Of a DNA stretch of 64,000 nucleotides, positions 37,990 through 47,778 are shown in pieces. The notes under the pieces are model-generated. The model was given only the letters and a program-made list of their open reading frames with translations. It made no database searches and had not been told where the DNA came from. Each line of letters begins with the position of its first letter. Position 1 is the stretch's first letter. Location: contig NZ_JAGQCV010000003.1 of NCBI RefSeq assembly GCF_024346375.1, forward strand, positions 124,001 through 188,000, written 5' to 3'. The translations under genes were made by a program, and so were the position numbers. This DNA comes from Synechococcus sp. ATX 2A4 (GTDB lineage Bacteria > Cyanobacteriota > Cyanobacteriia > PCC-6307 > Cyanobiaceae).

Positions 37990-40433
37990 CAGAACTTCCA
38001 GCCCACGCCGAGGTTGAAGCGCCACTCGCCGGTGAAATCACGGCTGGCCACCTCCAGGCGCAGCGGGCCCACCGGCGTGGTCACGATCAGGCCCGTGCCC
38101 ACCGAGAAGCCGCTGCCGGGTTTGCCCAGCAGCCCGCCAGGGTTGCCTGGCACGTTGGCCTGGGAGCCGAAGGTGGTGCCGCCATCGATGAACAGCTCAC
38201 CGCTCACCACGCTGAACAGCGGGAAGCGGTATTCGATGGTGGCTTCACCGAAGCTGCGCCCCACCCCGAGGTCGCAGTCGAAAAAGCCTCGCACCGAGTT
38301 GGAGCCACCCAGACAGAAGGCTTCGTAGGGGGGCAGCGAACCGATATTGGAACCGGCGGACACCTGGAAGGCCAGGGCCTGCTTGCAGTCAAGCGGCTCA
38401 CCCGGCCGGGGCCGGCAGCCTTTGTAGAACTTCAGCCAGTTGACCGGGATGAAGTGGGAGTAGCTGCCCCGCACCCTGTTGAAGGTGGGGGAGTCGGGGC
38501 CCACCGACACGAACTGTTCGGTGCTCAGGGAGAGAAAGTTGCCGTCAGTGGGGTTTCGCGGATCGTTGAGGGTGTTGCGGGTGGCGGCGAAGCGAATCCC
38601 CACCAGCTGGTTGGTGGTGGCGCAGTTGAAGGCGATGCAGATGACATCGTCGGTGGGCGCATTACGGCCGTTGAAGTTGTTGGTGCTGACGCCGAACGGC
38701 ATCGATTCGCCGGCGAAGTTGATCGGCCGGACCTCCTGGATGCTGGCACCCACCACCACGTTCCACTTGGCCCGTTTGAAGGGGTCGCCGCCATTCAGAG
38801 GCCTGGCGAACTGGAAGTTTCCTCCAATACGCTGCAACACAACTGAGTTGCCGTCAAAGTCAAACCAGCTGGTGTCAGGAAAAGCATTTTCGGCGGCATC
38901 CACCGAGTTGAATCTTCGGCCCGCAGGATTCCTTGAATCGTTGATATTGAAGGCCACATTGGTGCCTGGAGCCTTGTAGAAATCAGACGCGGTGTTGATG
39001 CTTCCGCCATCCTGCGACTGAAAAATCTGGGGCACGTCACGGCTGACGAACACGCGGGCGCGGAAAGCGGTGCGGTAGCGATCGCCCTTGATCCAGGGAT
39101 CGGTGAAGGAGAGATCGGTAAGGGCCCCGAACTGCCCGTAGGTGAAGTTGAGCGCCAGATCCCAGGCACGACCGAACAGGTTGCTGTCCTGCAGCTGCAC
39201 CTGGCCGAAGACGCCCTGGCTCTGGCTGTAGCCGACACCACCAGAAAGCGAGCCGGTGGATTGCTCCACGATCCCGAGCACGATCACCACTTCGCCGGGC
39301 TGGGCCGGCAGGGGCCGCAGCGTCACCTTGATGTCACCGAACAGGCCGGTGCCGTAAAGGCGTTTGATGTCCTCCTCAAGCTTGCGCCGGTTGAAGCTCT
39401 CGCCTTCCTTAATCGAGATCTCCCGGGTGATCACCCAGGGCTTGGTCTTGCCGCGGATCGGCTCGTTCTTGTCGTTGGTAGCGGAGCCCTCCTTGTTGAG
39501 GAACTGCACTTCCACGCCTTTCACCGTGCCTTCTCGCACCGTGAGCTCCACCACACCCTGCGGGCTGACGCGTCGAGGGCCGGTGATCCGGGCCAATGAA
39601 TACCCCTGATCCGTGTACCACTTCTGAAGTTCATCAATGCGCCCCTTGAGCACGTTGAGGTTCAGGGTCTTGCCGAAATCAGCGGCAAAGGTGTCCTGAA
39701 TCACCTGGGCAGGCAGCTTCGCGTCGGGGCTATCGAACTCCACCTGGGAGAGCACGGGATTGGCGGTGGTGATCACCACCACCTGCACGCCCAGGGGCCC
39801 GTCCTGGGGCTGAATGCGCACATCGGAGAACCAGCCGCTGGCGTAGATGGCCGCCAGATCGGTCTGCAGCTCAGAGCGGGTGACACTGCTGCCGGGTCGC
39901 ACCGTCATGGCGTCGTAGACGGCCAGCTCCAGCCGCTCCCGTTCCGGATGGCCCTCCAGGCCCTCCACCACGACCTCACTGATCAACACCCGCGGCTCAC
40001 TGGAGGCCGCCGGTGGGGCGGCTTCTGCTGCTGGAGCCGGTGCCGCCGCGGGAGCCTCGGCCGGGGCGAACGGGTCGGCTGGGGCCGGGCTTGCTGGAGC
40101 GCCTGGAGCGGGGCTGGCGGGGGTCTCGGAGGCCGGTGGCGTGCCCTGAGCCTGAGCCTGGAGCTCGCTGGACGGGGACGTCAGCACGCCGGCCGTGGGC
40201 GCTGCAGTGACGGCAGCAGAGGCAGTGGCAGCGGGAACCACGGCGGTGGCGGCGGCCGCGGCGGCTGTGACGGTGGCTGTGACTGCGGCGGCCGGCTTGG
40301 TTTCAGCGCTGGCAGGAGCCAGCAGGGCGACGCCACCCAGCAGCGGCAGACTCAGCGCCAGGGCCACGGAGTTGGGCCGGCGCGCCAAAACGGAGAGGAG
40401 ATCGCCAGCGAGGGCGTTGCGGGGGACACCCAT
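37989..40433 (-). CDS. bamA: BamA/Omp85 outer-membrane protein assembly factor
   Basis: This Omp85 protein of 814 residues inserts beta-barrel proteins in the outer membrane. A signal peptide (GVALLAPASAE) is followed by an Ala/Pro/Thr-rich region to about residue 140. Three POTRA-like domains come next, starting RVLISEVVVEGLEGHPERER, then VELTVREGTVKGVEVQFL. The C-terminal half is the 16-strand barrel, with the conserved lid motif region GGSNSVRGF and a final aromatic, GVGWKF. Cyanobacterial and plastid Omp85 have three POTRA domains, which fits. It starts at ATG 40433 and leads the lpx genes. Confidence 0.93.
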   Translation of the reverse strand: MGVPRNALAGDLLSVLARRPNSVALALSLPLLGGVALLAPASAETKPAAAVTATVTAAAAAATAVVPAATASAAVTAAPTAGVLTSPSSELQAQAQGTPPASETPASPAPGAPASPAPADPFAPAEAPAAAPAPAAEAAPPAASSEPRVLISEVVVEGLEGHPERERLELAVYDAMTVRPGSSVTRSELQTDLAAIYASGWFSDVRIQPQDGPLGVQVVVITTANPVLSQVEFDSPDAKLPAQVIQDTFAADFGKTLNLNVLKGRIDELQKWYTDQGYSLARITGPRRVSPQGVVELTVREGTVKGVEVQFLNKEGSATNDKNEPIRGKTKPWVITREISIKEGESFNRRKLEEDIKRLYGTGLFGDIKVTLRPLPAQPGEVVIVLGIVEQSTGSLSGGVGYSQSQGVFGQVQLQDSNLFGRAWDLALNFTYGQFGALTDLSFTDPWIKGDRYRTAFRARVFVSRDVPQIFQSQDGGSINTASDFYKAPGTNVAFNINDSRNPAGRRFNSVDAAENAFPDTSWFDFDGNSVVLQRIGGNFQFARPLNGGDPFKRAKWNVVVGASIQEVRPINFAGESMPFGVSTNNFNGRNAPTDDVICIAFNCATTNQLVGIRFAATRNTLNDPRNPTDGNFLSLSTEQFVSVGPDSPTFNRVRGSYSHFIPVNWLKFYKGCRPRPGEPLDCKQALAFQVSAGSNIGSLPPYEAFCLGGSNSVRGFFDCDLGVGRSFGEATIEYRFPLFSVVSGELFIDGGTTFGSQANVPGNPGGLLGKPGSGFSVGTGLIVTTPVGPLRLEVASRDFTGEWRFNLGVGWKF

Positions 40434-40476
40434 GGTTCTCCGGAAGAAGGCGGACGGGCCGCAAATTGGCGTGACC

Positions 40477-41232
40477 TTACCCGTAGACCCGGGGGGAAGG
40501 GCAAACCCCTTGGACCCGTTTGAGGACCTCCCCATAGGCCTCGACCACCCCGCCGAGGTCCTGGCGGAAACGGTCCTTGTCCAGAATCCGGTCGCTGGCG
40601 TCCTCCGTGGCACGGTCCCAGAGCCGGCAGGTGTCAGGGCTGATCTCATCGGCCACCACCAGCTGCTGATCCGCCGTGAAGCCCAGCTCCAGTTTGAAAT
40701 CCACCAGTTCCAGCCCCACAGCGGCGAACAACGGCCTCAGCACGCCATTGACCCGGTGGGCGAGCGCCTCGAGGTCGGCGCGCTGCTGCGCCGTGACCAG
40801 CGCCAGCCGCGCCAGCCGCGCCTCACTCAGAAACGGATCGCCATAGGCGTCGTCTTTGTAGTAGAGGTCCAGCAGCGGCGGCTCCAGAGCGGTGCCGGGC
40901 GCGATCGGCATCTCCCGGCAGAGCGAACCGGCCGCCCGGTTGCGGATCACCACCTCCAGCGGAATCACCGCCACCGGCCGCACCAGCATCCAGCAGCTGC
41001 CCTCCACGCCCAGATAATGGGTGGGAACACCGGCGGCCTCAAGCGCCTCAAACAGCAGCGCCGAAATGCGGCAGTTGAGGGCTCCTTTTCCTTGCAGCTG
41101 CGCCTTCTTCAGTGCGTTGAAGGCGGTGGCGTCGTCCTTGTATTCCACGGCCACCAGGTCGGGGTCCTGAGTGGCATACACCCGCTTGGCCTTGCCCTCA
41201 TAAAGGAGCGCACCGATCGAAAAGGCCGTCAT
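40477..41232 (-). CDS. purC: Phosphoribosylaminoimidazole-succinocarboxamide synthase
   Basis: PurC (SAICAR synthetase) joins aspartate to CAIR in purine synthesis. The 251-residue protein has [40 protein letters not shown], the conserved [16 protein letters not shown] and an end with [15 protein letters not shown]. It lies 43 bases upstream of bamA and its ATG overlaps the stop of the preceding exported protein by four bases, so all appear co-transcribed. purD lies a few kilobases away, divergent. Confidence 0.95.
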   Translation of the reverse strand: MTAFSIGALLYEGKAKRVYATQDPDLVAVEYKDDATAFNALKKAQLQGKGALNCRISALLFEALEAAGVPTHYLGVEGSCWMLVRPVAVIPLEVVIRNRAAGSLCREMPIAPGTALEPPLLDLYYKDDAYGDPFLSEARLARLALVTAQQRADLEALAHRVNGVLRPLFAAVGLELVDFKLELGFTADQQLVVADEISPDTCRLWDRATEDASDRILDKDRFRQDLGGVVEAYGEVLKRVQGVCPSPRVYG

Positions 41233-42236
41233 GGCAGGGGGGATTCAGGACGTGGGGGGGTGGGGCCGGCGGCGTGCCCACCGGCGGTCCGCGGGGAGCG
41301 CAGCTCACGCTCAAGGGCAGCGGCGCGCTCCTTCGCCTGGGGATTGGCGCGTTCCAGCAACCATTCGCCATAGGCATCGTCGATGCGGCGGGCCAGCCGC
41401 AGGCGGCGATCGGCGGCAGCGCTCGGATCAGCGCCGGACGCGCGCTGCACGAACTGCTGCAGATCCAGCAACTGCGCCGCCAGCCCCCAGGCCCCATCCG
41501 CAGCCGCCTGGTTGAGGGCCAGCTCCAGCAGGGCATTGCGCTCAGCCAGCGGCACCGCCACCAGCAGGGTCACGGCCCGCTCCAGCCGCTCGGCCGCCAC
41601 CGCCCCGGGCAGGCGGCCGGCCAGCAGCACCTCTGCCGCCTCCCGCGAGCGGCCCAGCACCTCCAGGTGGCCGGCGAGCACATCAAGTGCCGAGCGGGTG
41701 TCGAGGCTGCCGTCCTCGCGCAACCGCAGCGGCAATGGCAGCGTTTCGAGCTGGGCGATGCGCCCCGCCGCCAGCCGCCGCAGCGCCTCGGCGGCCCGGC
41801 GGTGATCGAGGCCGGCGTTGGCCGCGCGCCACTGCTGCACCAGCCATTGCTGGCGCTCGCGGCCCGGCCCGGGGCCGTAGCGGTCGAGCACGGTGAGCGC
41901 CGACTCCGGTGCCAGGCAGCTGATCAGGGCGTTGGCATTGACCAGGACCACGGCGAAGGGCTGGGGCGCCGGGCGCATCACCACCAGGCGCTCCCGCAGC
42001 CGGCGCAGCCGGTCGCTGCGATCGAAACGGGCTGAGTCCTGACAGGCCTGCTCCAGCACGGCGAGATCTTCGGAGCGCAGCGCGGCAGCGAAGGCTTCAT
42101 CGGGCATGCCCGGCAGCACCACAGGAGCCGGGGCCTCTGGCGCCAATACGGCCTCGGCCTGAACGGGGCCACCGCCGCCGGCGGCCAGAGCGGCCATCAG
42201 CAACAGGGCCAGCCGTCGGCGGAGACCCACCGGCAT
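41229..42236 (-). CDS. Exported cyanobacterial protein, unknown function
   Basis: From ATG 42236 the product is about 335 residues. It begins [20 protein letters not shown], a clear signal peptide ending near GPVQA. The mature part is helical with many Leu, Ala and Arg and repeated patterns such as [15 protein letters not shown] and [20 protein letters not shown], suggesting a tetratricopeptide-like solenoid, though no standard TPR is exact. It is probably periplasmic or lumenal. An earlier in-frame start at 42275 would add 13 residues. It overlaps purC and heads the outer-membrane operon. Confidence 0.75.
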   Translation of the reverse strand: MPVGLRRRLALLLMAALAAGGGGPVQAEAVLAPEAPAPVVLPGMPDEAFAAALRSEDLAVLEQACQDSARFDRSDRLRRLRERLVVMRPAPQPFAVVLVNANALISCLAPESALTVLDRYGPGPGRERQQWLVQQWRAANAGLDHRRAAEALRRLAAGRIAQLETLPLPLRLREDGSLDTRSALDVLAGHLEVLGRSREAAEVLLAGRLPGAVAAERLERAVTLLVAVPLAERNALLELALNQAAADGAWGLAAQLLDLQQFVQRASGADPSAAADRRLRLARRIDDAYGEWLLERANPQAKERAAALERELRSPRTAGGHAAGPTPPRPESPLP

Positions 42237-42313
42237 GTAAAGAGGAAGGGTCACGGCAGGCGGCCACCGGGCCACAACCTAAGGGAACCGCCCCCCATCA
42301 TCCGCTCCGCCCC

Positions 42314-43624
42314 ATGCCCGCACCCCTGAGCCAAGGCCTGCCGTCTCCGCGCCGGGTGCTGGTGGTGGGGGCAGGGGGCCGCGAGAACGCCCTGGGCTGG
42401 GCCCTGCGGCGCTGCAGCGGCGTGCAGCGGGTGTGGGTGGCTCCGGGCAACGGCGGCACCGCCGGGCAGGAGGGCTGTGAGCCGCTGCCGATCGCCGAGA
42501 GCGACGGGCCTGCGCTGATCGCCGCCTGCCGGGAGCGGCAGGTGGATCTGGTGGTGGTGGGCCCGGAGGCGCCCCTGGCCGCCGGCCTCGCCGACGAGCT
42601 GCGCGCCGCCGGGCTGGCGGTGTTCGGTCCGGGGGCCGACGGCGCCCAGCTGGAGGCGAGCAAGCAGTGGGCGAAGGCGCTGATGCAGGACGCCGGCGTG
42701 CCCACGGCGGGCTACTGGGCCGCCACCAGCCGCGAGCAGGCGCTGCAGGCCTTGGAGGCCCATGGGCGGCCGCTGGTGGTGAAAGCGGATGGGCTGGCGG
42801 CCGGCAAGGGGGTGACGGTGGCCGACAGCCTTGAGGAGGCCCGCGCCGCGATCGAGGAGATCTTTGCGGGGCGCTTCGGCAGTGCCGGTGACGCGCTGGT
42901 GCTGGAGGAGCGCCTGAGCGGGCCGGAGGTGTCGGTGTTCGCGCTCACCGACGGGGAACGCATGGTGCTGCTGCCCCCCGCGCAGGACCACAAGCGCATC
43001 GGCGAAGGGGACACTGGTGCGAACACCGGCGGCATGGGGGCCTATGCGCCCGCCCCCCTGCTCGATGGGGCCGGGCTGGAGCTGGTGCGTCAGCAGGTGC
43101 TGCTGCCCATCCTGGCCACCCTGCGGGGCCGGGGCATCGACTACCGCGGCGTGATCTACGCGGGCCTGATGCTCACCGCCGACGGACCGATGGTGATCGA
43201 ATTCAACTGCCGCTTCGGCGATCCTGAGTGCCAGACCCTGATGCCCCTGCTGGGCGACGAACTGGCCGAGGTGCTGATGGCCTGCGCGAGCGGGCGCCTC
43301 GATGCCGCCCCGCCGCTCACGATCTCGGGCCGCTGCAGCGCCTGCGTGGTGGCTGCCGCCGCTGGCTACCCCGGTCCGGTGCGCAGCGGTGACGCGATCA
43401 CCACCAGCCTCGCGCCGGATCCAGATCTGCAGCTCTTTCATGCCGGCAGCCGGGCCGGCGCCGATGGTGTCTGCGTGACGGCAGGAGGCCGGGTGCTGGC
43501 GGTGGTGGCGCAGGCCGGCGATTTCGATGCCGCCTTCGCCGCTGCTTACGGCGGCCTGGAGCAGGTGCACTTCGAAGGCATCACCTTCCGGCGCGACATC
43601 GGTCACCAGGTTCGCCGCCCCTAG
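42314..43624 (+). CDS. purD: Phosphoribosylamine-glycine ligase
   Basis: PurD (GAR synthetase) is an ATP-grasp enzyme of purine synthesis. The 436-residue protein has VLVVGAGGRENALGWAL, VWVAPGNGGTAG, VKADGLAAGKGVTVADS, then DHKRIGEGDTGANTGGMGAY and EFNCRFGDPECQTLMPLL, the family signature. The first 12 residues are a short variable leader. It is 27 bases upstream of nblS on the same strand, an order often seen in marine picocyanobacteria. Confidence 0.95.
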   Translation: MPAPLSQGLPSPRRVLVVGAGGRENALGWALRRCSGVQRVWVAPGNGGTAGQEGCEPLPIAESDGPALIAACRERQVDLVVVGPEAPLAAGLADELRAAGLAVFGPGADGAQLEASKQWAKALMQDAGVPTAGYWAATSREQALQALEAHGRPLVVKADGLAAGKGVTVADSLEEARAAIEEIFAGRFGSAGDALVLEERLSGPEVSVFALTDGERMVLLPPAQDHKRIGEGDTGANTGGMGAYAPAPLLDGAGLELVRQQVLLPILATLRGRGIDYRGVIYAGLMLTADGPMVIEFNCRFGDPECQTLMPLLGDELAEVLMACASGRLDAAPPLTISGRCSACVVAAAAGYPGPVRSGDAITTSLAPDPDLQLFHAGSRAGADGVCVTAGGRVLAVVAQAGDFDAAFAAAYGGLEQVHFEGITFRRDIGHQVRRP

Positions 43625-43650
43625 GGTGCACCCATCCGACGGTTCCGCGC

Positions 43651-45780
43651 GTGACCGCCGAGCTTCCGCCCTCCTCTCACCGGCCGGTGCCTGCCACTCC
43701 AGCCCCAGCCCCCACCTCAGCTCCTGCAGCTCCCGCCGGCGGCACCACCACCGCCGCCTTGCCATTGCGCTGGCAACAGCGGCTGGCTCTCTGGTGGGCC
43801 GAATTCAGCCTGCAGACGAAGCTGCTGGCGGTGGCCACCCTGGTGGTGAGCCTGATGATGACGAGCATCACCTTCATCGCGCTCAACGGCATCCAACGCG
43901 ATGCGCGCATGAGCGACACGCGCTTCGCCCGCGATCTGGGGCTGCTGCTGGCCGCGAACGTCACCCCGCTGGTGGCCGAAGCCAACGACCGCGAACTGGC
44001 GGCTGTGGCGGAGCGGTTCTGGCGCTCAAGCCGCAGCCTGCGTTACATCTTCTTCGCCGATCCCGATGGGGTGATCTACCTCGGCATCCCGATCGGCGGC
44101 AGCAACGGCAGCAGTGAACTGCTGCTCAGCCGCCGGCTCGAACTGCCCGCCGATCTGCAACGCCGTTCCCAGAACCCGCTGATCCGCCAGCACCTCAGCC
44201 CTGACGGCCAGGTCACCGATGTGTTCGTGCCGATGGTGAGCGAAGGGCGCTATCTCGGTGTACTGGCACTCGGCATCAATCCCAATGAAGCGGTGCTGGC
44301 CAGTGCGGCACTTACGCGGGAGGTCACCGTGGCGGTGTTCATCTCGATCTGGGTGCTGGTGATCCTTGGGGCGGTGTTCAACGCGCTCACGATCACCCGT
44401 CCAGTGAAGGAACTGCTGCGTGGCGTCCGAGCGATTGCCGGTGGTGATTTTGAGGCCCGCATCGCCCTGCCGGTGGGCGGGGAGCTGGGGGAACTGCTGA
44501 ACGGCTTCAACGACATGGCCTCCCAGCTGGAGGTGTACGACGCCGCCAACATCGAGGAGCTCACCGCCGCACAGGTGAAGCAGCAGACCCTGATCGCCAG
44601 CATGGCCGATGGGGCCGCCCTGCTCGATGGCGACGGTCAGATCGTGCTGGTGAATCCCACCGCCCGCCGCCTGTTTCGATGGGAGGGCCGCAACCTCGAA
44701 GGCAGCGATCTCTGTAGCGAACTGCCCGACCTGCTGGCCATGGAACTGCAGGCGCCGCTGGATGGCTTGCTGGCCGGTGAGCGTGACAGTTGCGATGTGC
44801 GCTGCACCTTCGGCGAGCCGGCCCGCACCTTGCGCATCGTGCTGCAGAGCGTGCGTGATGCCAGCGGCGAAAGCCTGAAAGGGATCGCCATGACGATCCA
44901 GGACCTCACCCGGGAGGTGGAACTCAACGCCGCCCAGAGCCGGTTCATCAGCAATGTGTCCCATGAACTGCGCACGCCGCTTTTCAACATCAAGAGCTAT
45001 GTCGAAACCCTCCACGACATGCGCGACCAGCTGAGCGAGGAGGAAACCCAGGAGTTTCTCGGCATCGCCAACGCCGAAACCGACCGACTCACCCGCCTGG
45101 TCAACGACGTTCTCGACCTTTCACGGCTGGAATCCGATCGCACCTGGGTGCTGGAGCCGATCGAGCTGCGTCCGGCGATCGAGCAGACCCTGCGCAATTA
45201 CCGGCTCAATGCCGATGAAAAAGGGGTGGCGCTGGCGATGGATGTGGATGCCCAGTTGCCCCGCGTGCGCGGCAACTGGGATCTGCTGCTGCAGGTCTTC
45301 GACAATCTGGTGGGCAATGGCCTCAAGTTCACCCAGCCAGGCGGCTGCCTGCGGCTGCGCGCCTATCCGTGGCCCGATTCCTGCCACATTGATCTTTCCA
45401 TCCCAGTCCATACCAACGACGGCCTCAGCTGCGGCCTGTCGTCGCCACTGCCACGGCTGCGGGTGGAGATCGCCGACACGGGCGCTGGCATCTCCCGTGA
45501 AGACCAGGCCCGCATCTTCGATCGCTTCTACCGGGTGGAGAATGCCGTGCACACCGAAGTGGGCACGGGTCTGGGGCTGTCGATCGTGCGGGGCATCATC
45601 GAGAAGCACAGCAGCCGTATCCATATGGTGAGCGAACTGGGCGTCGGCACCACCTTCTGGTTTGATCTCCCCCTGGAGCAAGCCGACAGCGATGAACTGG
45701 CAATTGCCGGGGAACGCAGCAACGTGACATCCACCAATACGGTATTTACGCCTCAACCACCAACCGCTGTCAGCGCCTGA
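43651..45780 (+). CDS. nblS: Sensor histidine kinase NblS (Hik33/DspA)
   Basis: NblS senses high light, nutrient and redox stress and controls photosynthesis genes through RpaB-type regulators. The 709-residue protein starts at GTG with a Pro-rich leader. It has a first membrane helix near 62-82, an extracytoplasmic sensor, a second helix near 226-248, HAMP, a PAS domain around 310-420, HisKA with FISNVSHELRTPLFN (phospho-acceptor H438) and an ATPase domain with FDNLVGNGLKFT, IADTGAGIS and GTGLGLSIVRGII. The PAS domain between HAMP and the kinase core is diagnostic for this class. It converges on kaiC. Confidence 0.94.
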   Translation: MTAELPPSSHRPVPATPAPAPTSAPAAPAGGTTTAALPLRWQQRLALWWAEFSLQTKLLAVATLVVSLMMTSITFIALNGIQRDARMSDTRFARDLGLLLAANVTPLVAEANDRELAAVAERFWRSSRSLRYIFFADPDGVIYLGIPIGGSNGSSELLLSRRLELPADLQRRSQNPLIRQHLSPDGQVTDVFVPMVSEGRYLGVLALGINPNEAVLASAALTREVTVAVFISIWVLVILGAVFNALTITRPVKELLRGVRAIAGGDFEARIALPVGGELGELLNGFNDMASQLEVYDAANIEELTAAQVKQQTLIASMADGAALLDGDGQIVLVNPTARRLFRWEGRNLEGSDLCSELPDLLAMELQAPLDGLLAGERDSCDVRCTFGEPARTLRIVLQSVRDASGESLKGIAMTIQDLTREVELNAAQSRFISNVSHELRTPLFNIKSYVETLHDMRDQLSEEETQEFLGIANAETDRLTRLVNDVLDLSRLESDRTWVLEPIELRPAIEQTLRNYRLNADEKGVALAMDVDAQLPRVRGNWDLLLQVFDNLVGNGLKFTQPGGCLRLRAYPWPDSCHIDLSIPVHTNDGLSCGLSSPLPRLRVEIADTGAGISREDQARIFDRFYRVENAVHTEVGTGLGLSIVRGIIEKHSSRIHMVSELGVGTTFWFDLPLEQADSDELAIAGERSNVTSTNTVFTPQPPTAVSA

Positions 45781-45810
45781 GCCGTTAGCTGGATCCTGCC
45801 TGGGCCTTGC

Positions 45811-47355
45811 TCAGAAGGCGTCATCATCCTCCACGCCACGCACAATGCGGGAAAGCTCCACCCGCTCATCGGAGGTGACGCGATGGGGCACGCCGCTGAT
45901 GATGCGCTCGAAGTTGGAGAAGGAATCGCGGATTTCTGGGCCGTTGCCAGTGATCACGAATTCACGGATGCCTTTGTCGTGCCAGGAGCCACGCATCTTG
46001 AACACGTTGATTGCACGGGCCATCTCACCGCGAATCTCCACATATTGCAGCAGCAGGATGGTGTCGGTGATCGTGGAGATATGGGAATCCGTGATGGAGT
46101 GGCTGCCCATGAACTCTTCGGACGTGTTAGTGAAGAAGCCCGCGATCTCTTCTTGCTTTGCGTAGCCGGTTACACCGATCACAAACTGCCGGAACGCGTT
46201 ATGGCTGACCCCACGGGAGAGCGCCGACAGCGAATCGATCGCCATTCTGGACGGCTTGAATTCGGCAATCTCGGTTTTGATGATCTGAAGGTGATCTTCC
46301 AGACCGGTGGATTCCGGGTAAGCGCAGATGATCTTGAGCATGCCATCTTGCTCCATCTGCTCAAAGCCAATGCCCCAGCTGGTGGCGTTGCGCAATAACT
46401 GAGCCCGTGATTCCTCATAGGCAAACAGGATGGCCCGCTCTTTATTTCTGTAGGCGTTCTCGATGAACTTGCTCACCAGCAGCGTTTTACCGGTGCCGGT
46501 GGCACCGGTGGCGAGAATGATCGAATCCTTGAAGAAACCGCCGCCACACATCTCATCAAGGCGCGGCACTCCTGAGCTGAGCCGCACATTTGAAGAGCGC
46601 TGCGTGAGGCGCATGGCGCCCAGCGGGAAGATCGCCACGCCCTGGGGCCCCATGGTAAACGGGAACTCCCCTTTCATGTGGGTGGTGCCCCTTAACTTGA
46701 GAATCTCCACCGTGCGGCGACGGCGCTCCACATCCAGCACGTTGCGCAGAATGATCACGTTGTCGGAGACAAACTCTTCGACCCCATATCTGGCGATCGG
46801 GCCATACTCATCGATCCGCTCGGTGGTCATCACCGTGGTGACGCCGATTTCCTTGAGCCGGGCAATCAGGCGAAAGATCTCCCGACGCACCACGGATACA
46901 GCATCATATTGCTGAAAAACTGCCGTGATTGAATCGATAGCAACGCGCCGCGCCTTATATTTTCTGATCGCATAGTTGATTCTCTCGATGAGGCCGGAGA
47001 GATCAAAACTCCCCGCCACATCCTGTCCATCGGGATCCGGGGAAGCATCAAGGATGAACAGCTTGCCCTGGTCCACCAACTCTTGCAGATTCCAGCCGAA
47101 ACTGGAGGCATTGCGGATGATGTCGCGCGGTGATTCTTCAAAGGTGACAAAGATGCCGGGCTCATCAAAATGATGGATGCCGTTGTAGAGAAAATGCAGC
47201 GAAAAGACGGTTTTCCCTGTGCCGGATGTGCCGCTGATCAGGGTGGAGCGCCCAATCGGCAGCCCGCCTTGACAGATGTCATCAAGGCCTTCCACCCCGG
47301 TCGGAAGCTTCTGAACCTGCATCGGGGAATGGAGAAGGGGTAGGGAATCCGTCAT
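45811..47355 (-). CDS. kaiC: Circadian clock ATPase/kinase KaiC
   Basis: KaiC is the central oscillator, a hexamer of two RecA-like domains. CI has Walker A GTSGTGKTVF and Glu pair VTFEESPRD; CII has GATGTGKTLLVSKF and FAYEESRAQLL. The phosphorylation segment SHSITDSHISTITDT is intact, so the sites matching Ser431 and Thr432 of S. elongatus are S427 and T428 here. The C-terminal tail ending VRGVEDDDAF carries the A-loop that KaiA binds. The ATG at 47355 gives 514 residues; a second in-frame ATG at 47322 is possible. It follows kaiB by 66 bases. Confidence 0.97.
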   Translation of the reverse strand: MTDSLPLLHSPMQVQKLPTGVEGLDDICQGGLPIGRSTLISGTSGTGKTVFSLHFLYNGIHHFDEPGIFVTFEESPRDIIRNASSFGWNLQELVDQGKLFILDASPDPDGQDVAGSFDLSGLIERINYAIRKYKARRVAIDSITAVFQQYDAVSVVRREIFRLIARLKEIGVTTVMTTERIDEYGPIARYGVEEFVSDNVIILRNVLDVERRRRTVEILKLRGTTHMKGEFPFTMGPQGVAIFPLGAMRLTQRSSNVRLSSGVPRLDEMCGGGFFKDSIILATGATGTGKTLLVSKFIENAYRNKERAILFAYEESRAQLLRNATSWGIGFEQMEQDGMLKIICAYPESTGLEDHLQIIKTEIAEFKPSRMAIDSLSALSRGVSHNAFRQFVIGVTGYAKQEEIAGFFTNTSEEFMGSHSITDSHISTITDTILLLQYVEIRGEMARAINVFKMRGSWHDKGIREFVITGNGPEIRDSFSNFERIISGVPHRVTSDERVELSRIVRGVEDDDAF

Positions 47356-47421
47356 GGCTGGTCGGGTGCCTGCTTCAACCTAAGGCCCAGCTGATCAAAG
47401 GCTTGAAATTGCTAGGAGGAT

Positions 47422-47778
47422 CTACAGAATCTGGCCCGCATCACCGGCTTCATCAGCCTGGGGTTCAGGATTGAAGAGATCACTTTCTGTGAGTTCGTCG
47501 TAGAGCAAATCAAGGCCGATCAGCACCCGCTCACGATCAGAGAGATCGCCGATGATGCGCCGCACTGGCGGCGGCAGGATCTTGGCGAGGGTGGGGGTGG
47601 CCAGAATCTTGTCGTCTTCGGCCAGCTGCGGATTCTTGAGCACATCAATCACCTTCAGGGCGTACACCCCTTTGAACTCTTGCTCCAGAATGTTGCGCAG
47701 GGTTTTCAGGGCGCGCATGGAGTTGGGGGTGTTCCCAGCCACATAGAGCTTGAGGATGTAGGTCTTGCGAATGCTCAA
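47422..47778 (-). CDS. kaiB: Circadian clock protein KaiB
   Basis: KaiB binds phosphorylated KaiC after switching from its ground fold to a thioredoxin-like fold and sequesters KaiA. The 118-residue product starts [20 protein letters not shown] and contains [20 protein letters not shown] and [20 protein letters not shown]. It has an acidic tail ending DAGQIL. The start is TTG at 47778, whose TTGA overlaps the kaiA stop, so translation is likely coupled. Confidence 0.97.
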   Translation of the reverse strand: MSIRKTYILKLYVAGNTPNSMRALKTLRNILEQEFKGVYALKVIDVLKNPQLAEDDKILATPTLAKILPPPVRRIIGDLSDRERVLIGLDLLYDELTESDLFNPEPQADEAGDAGQIL

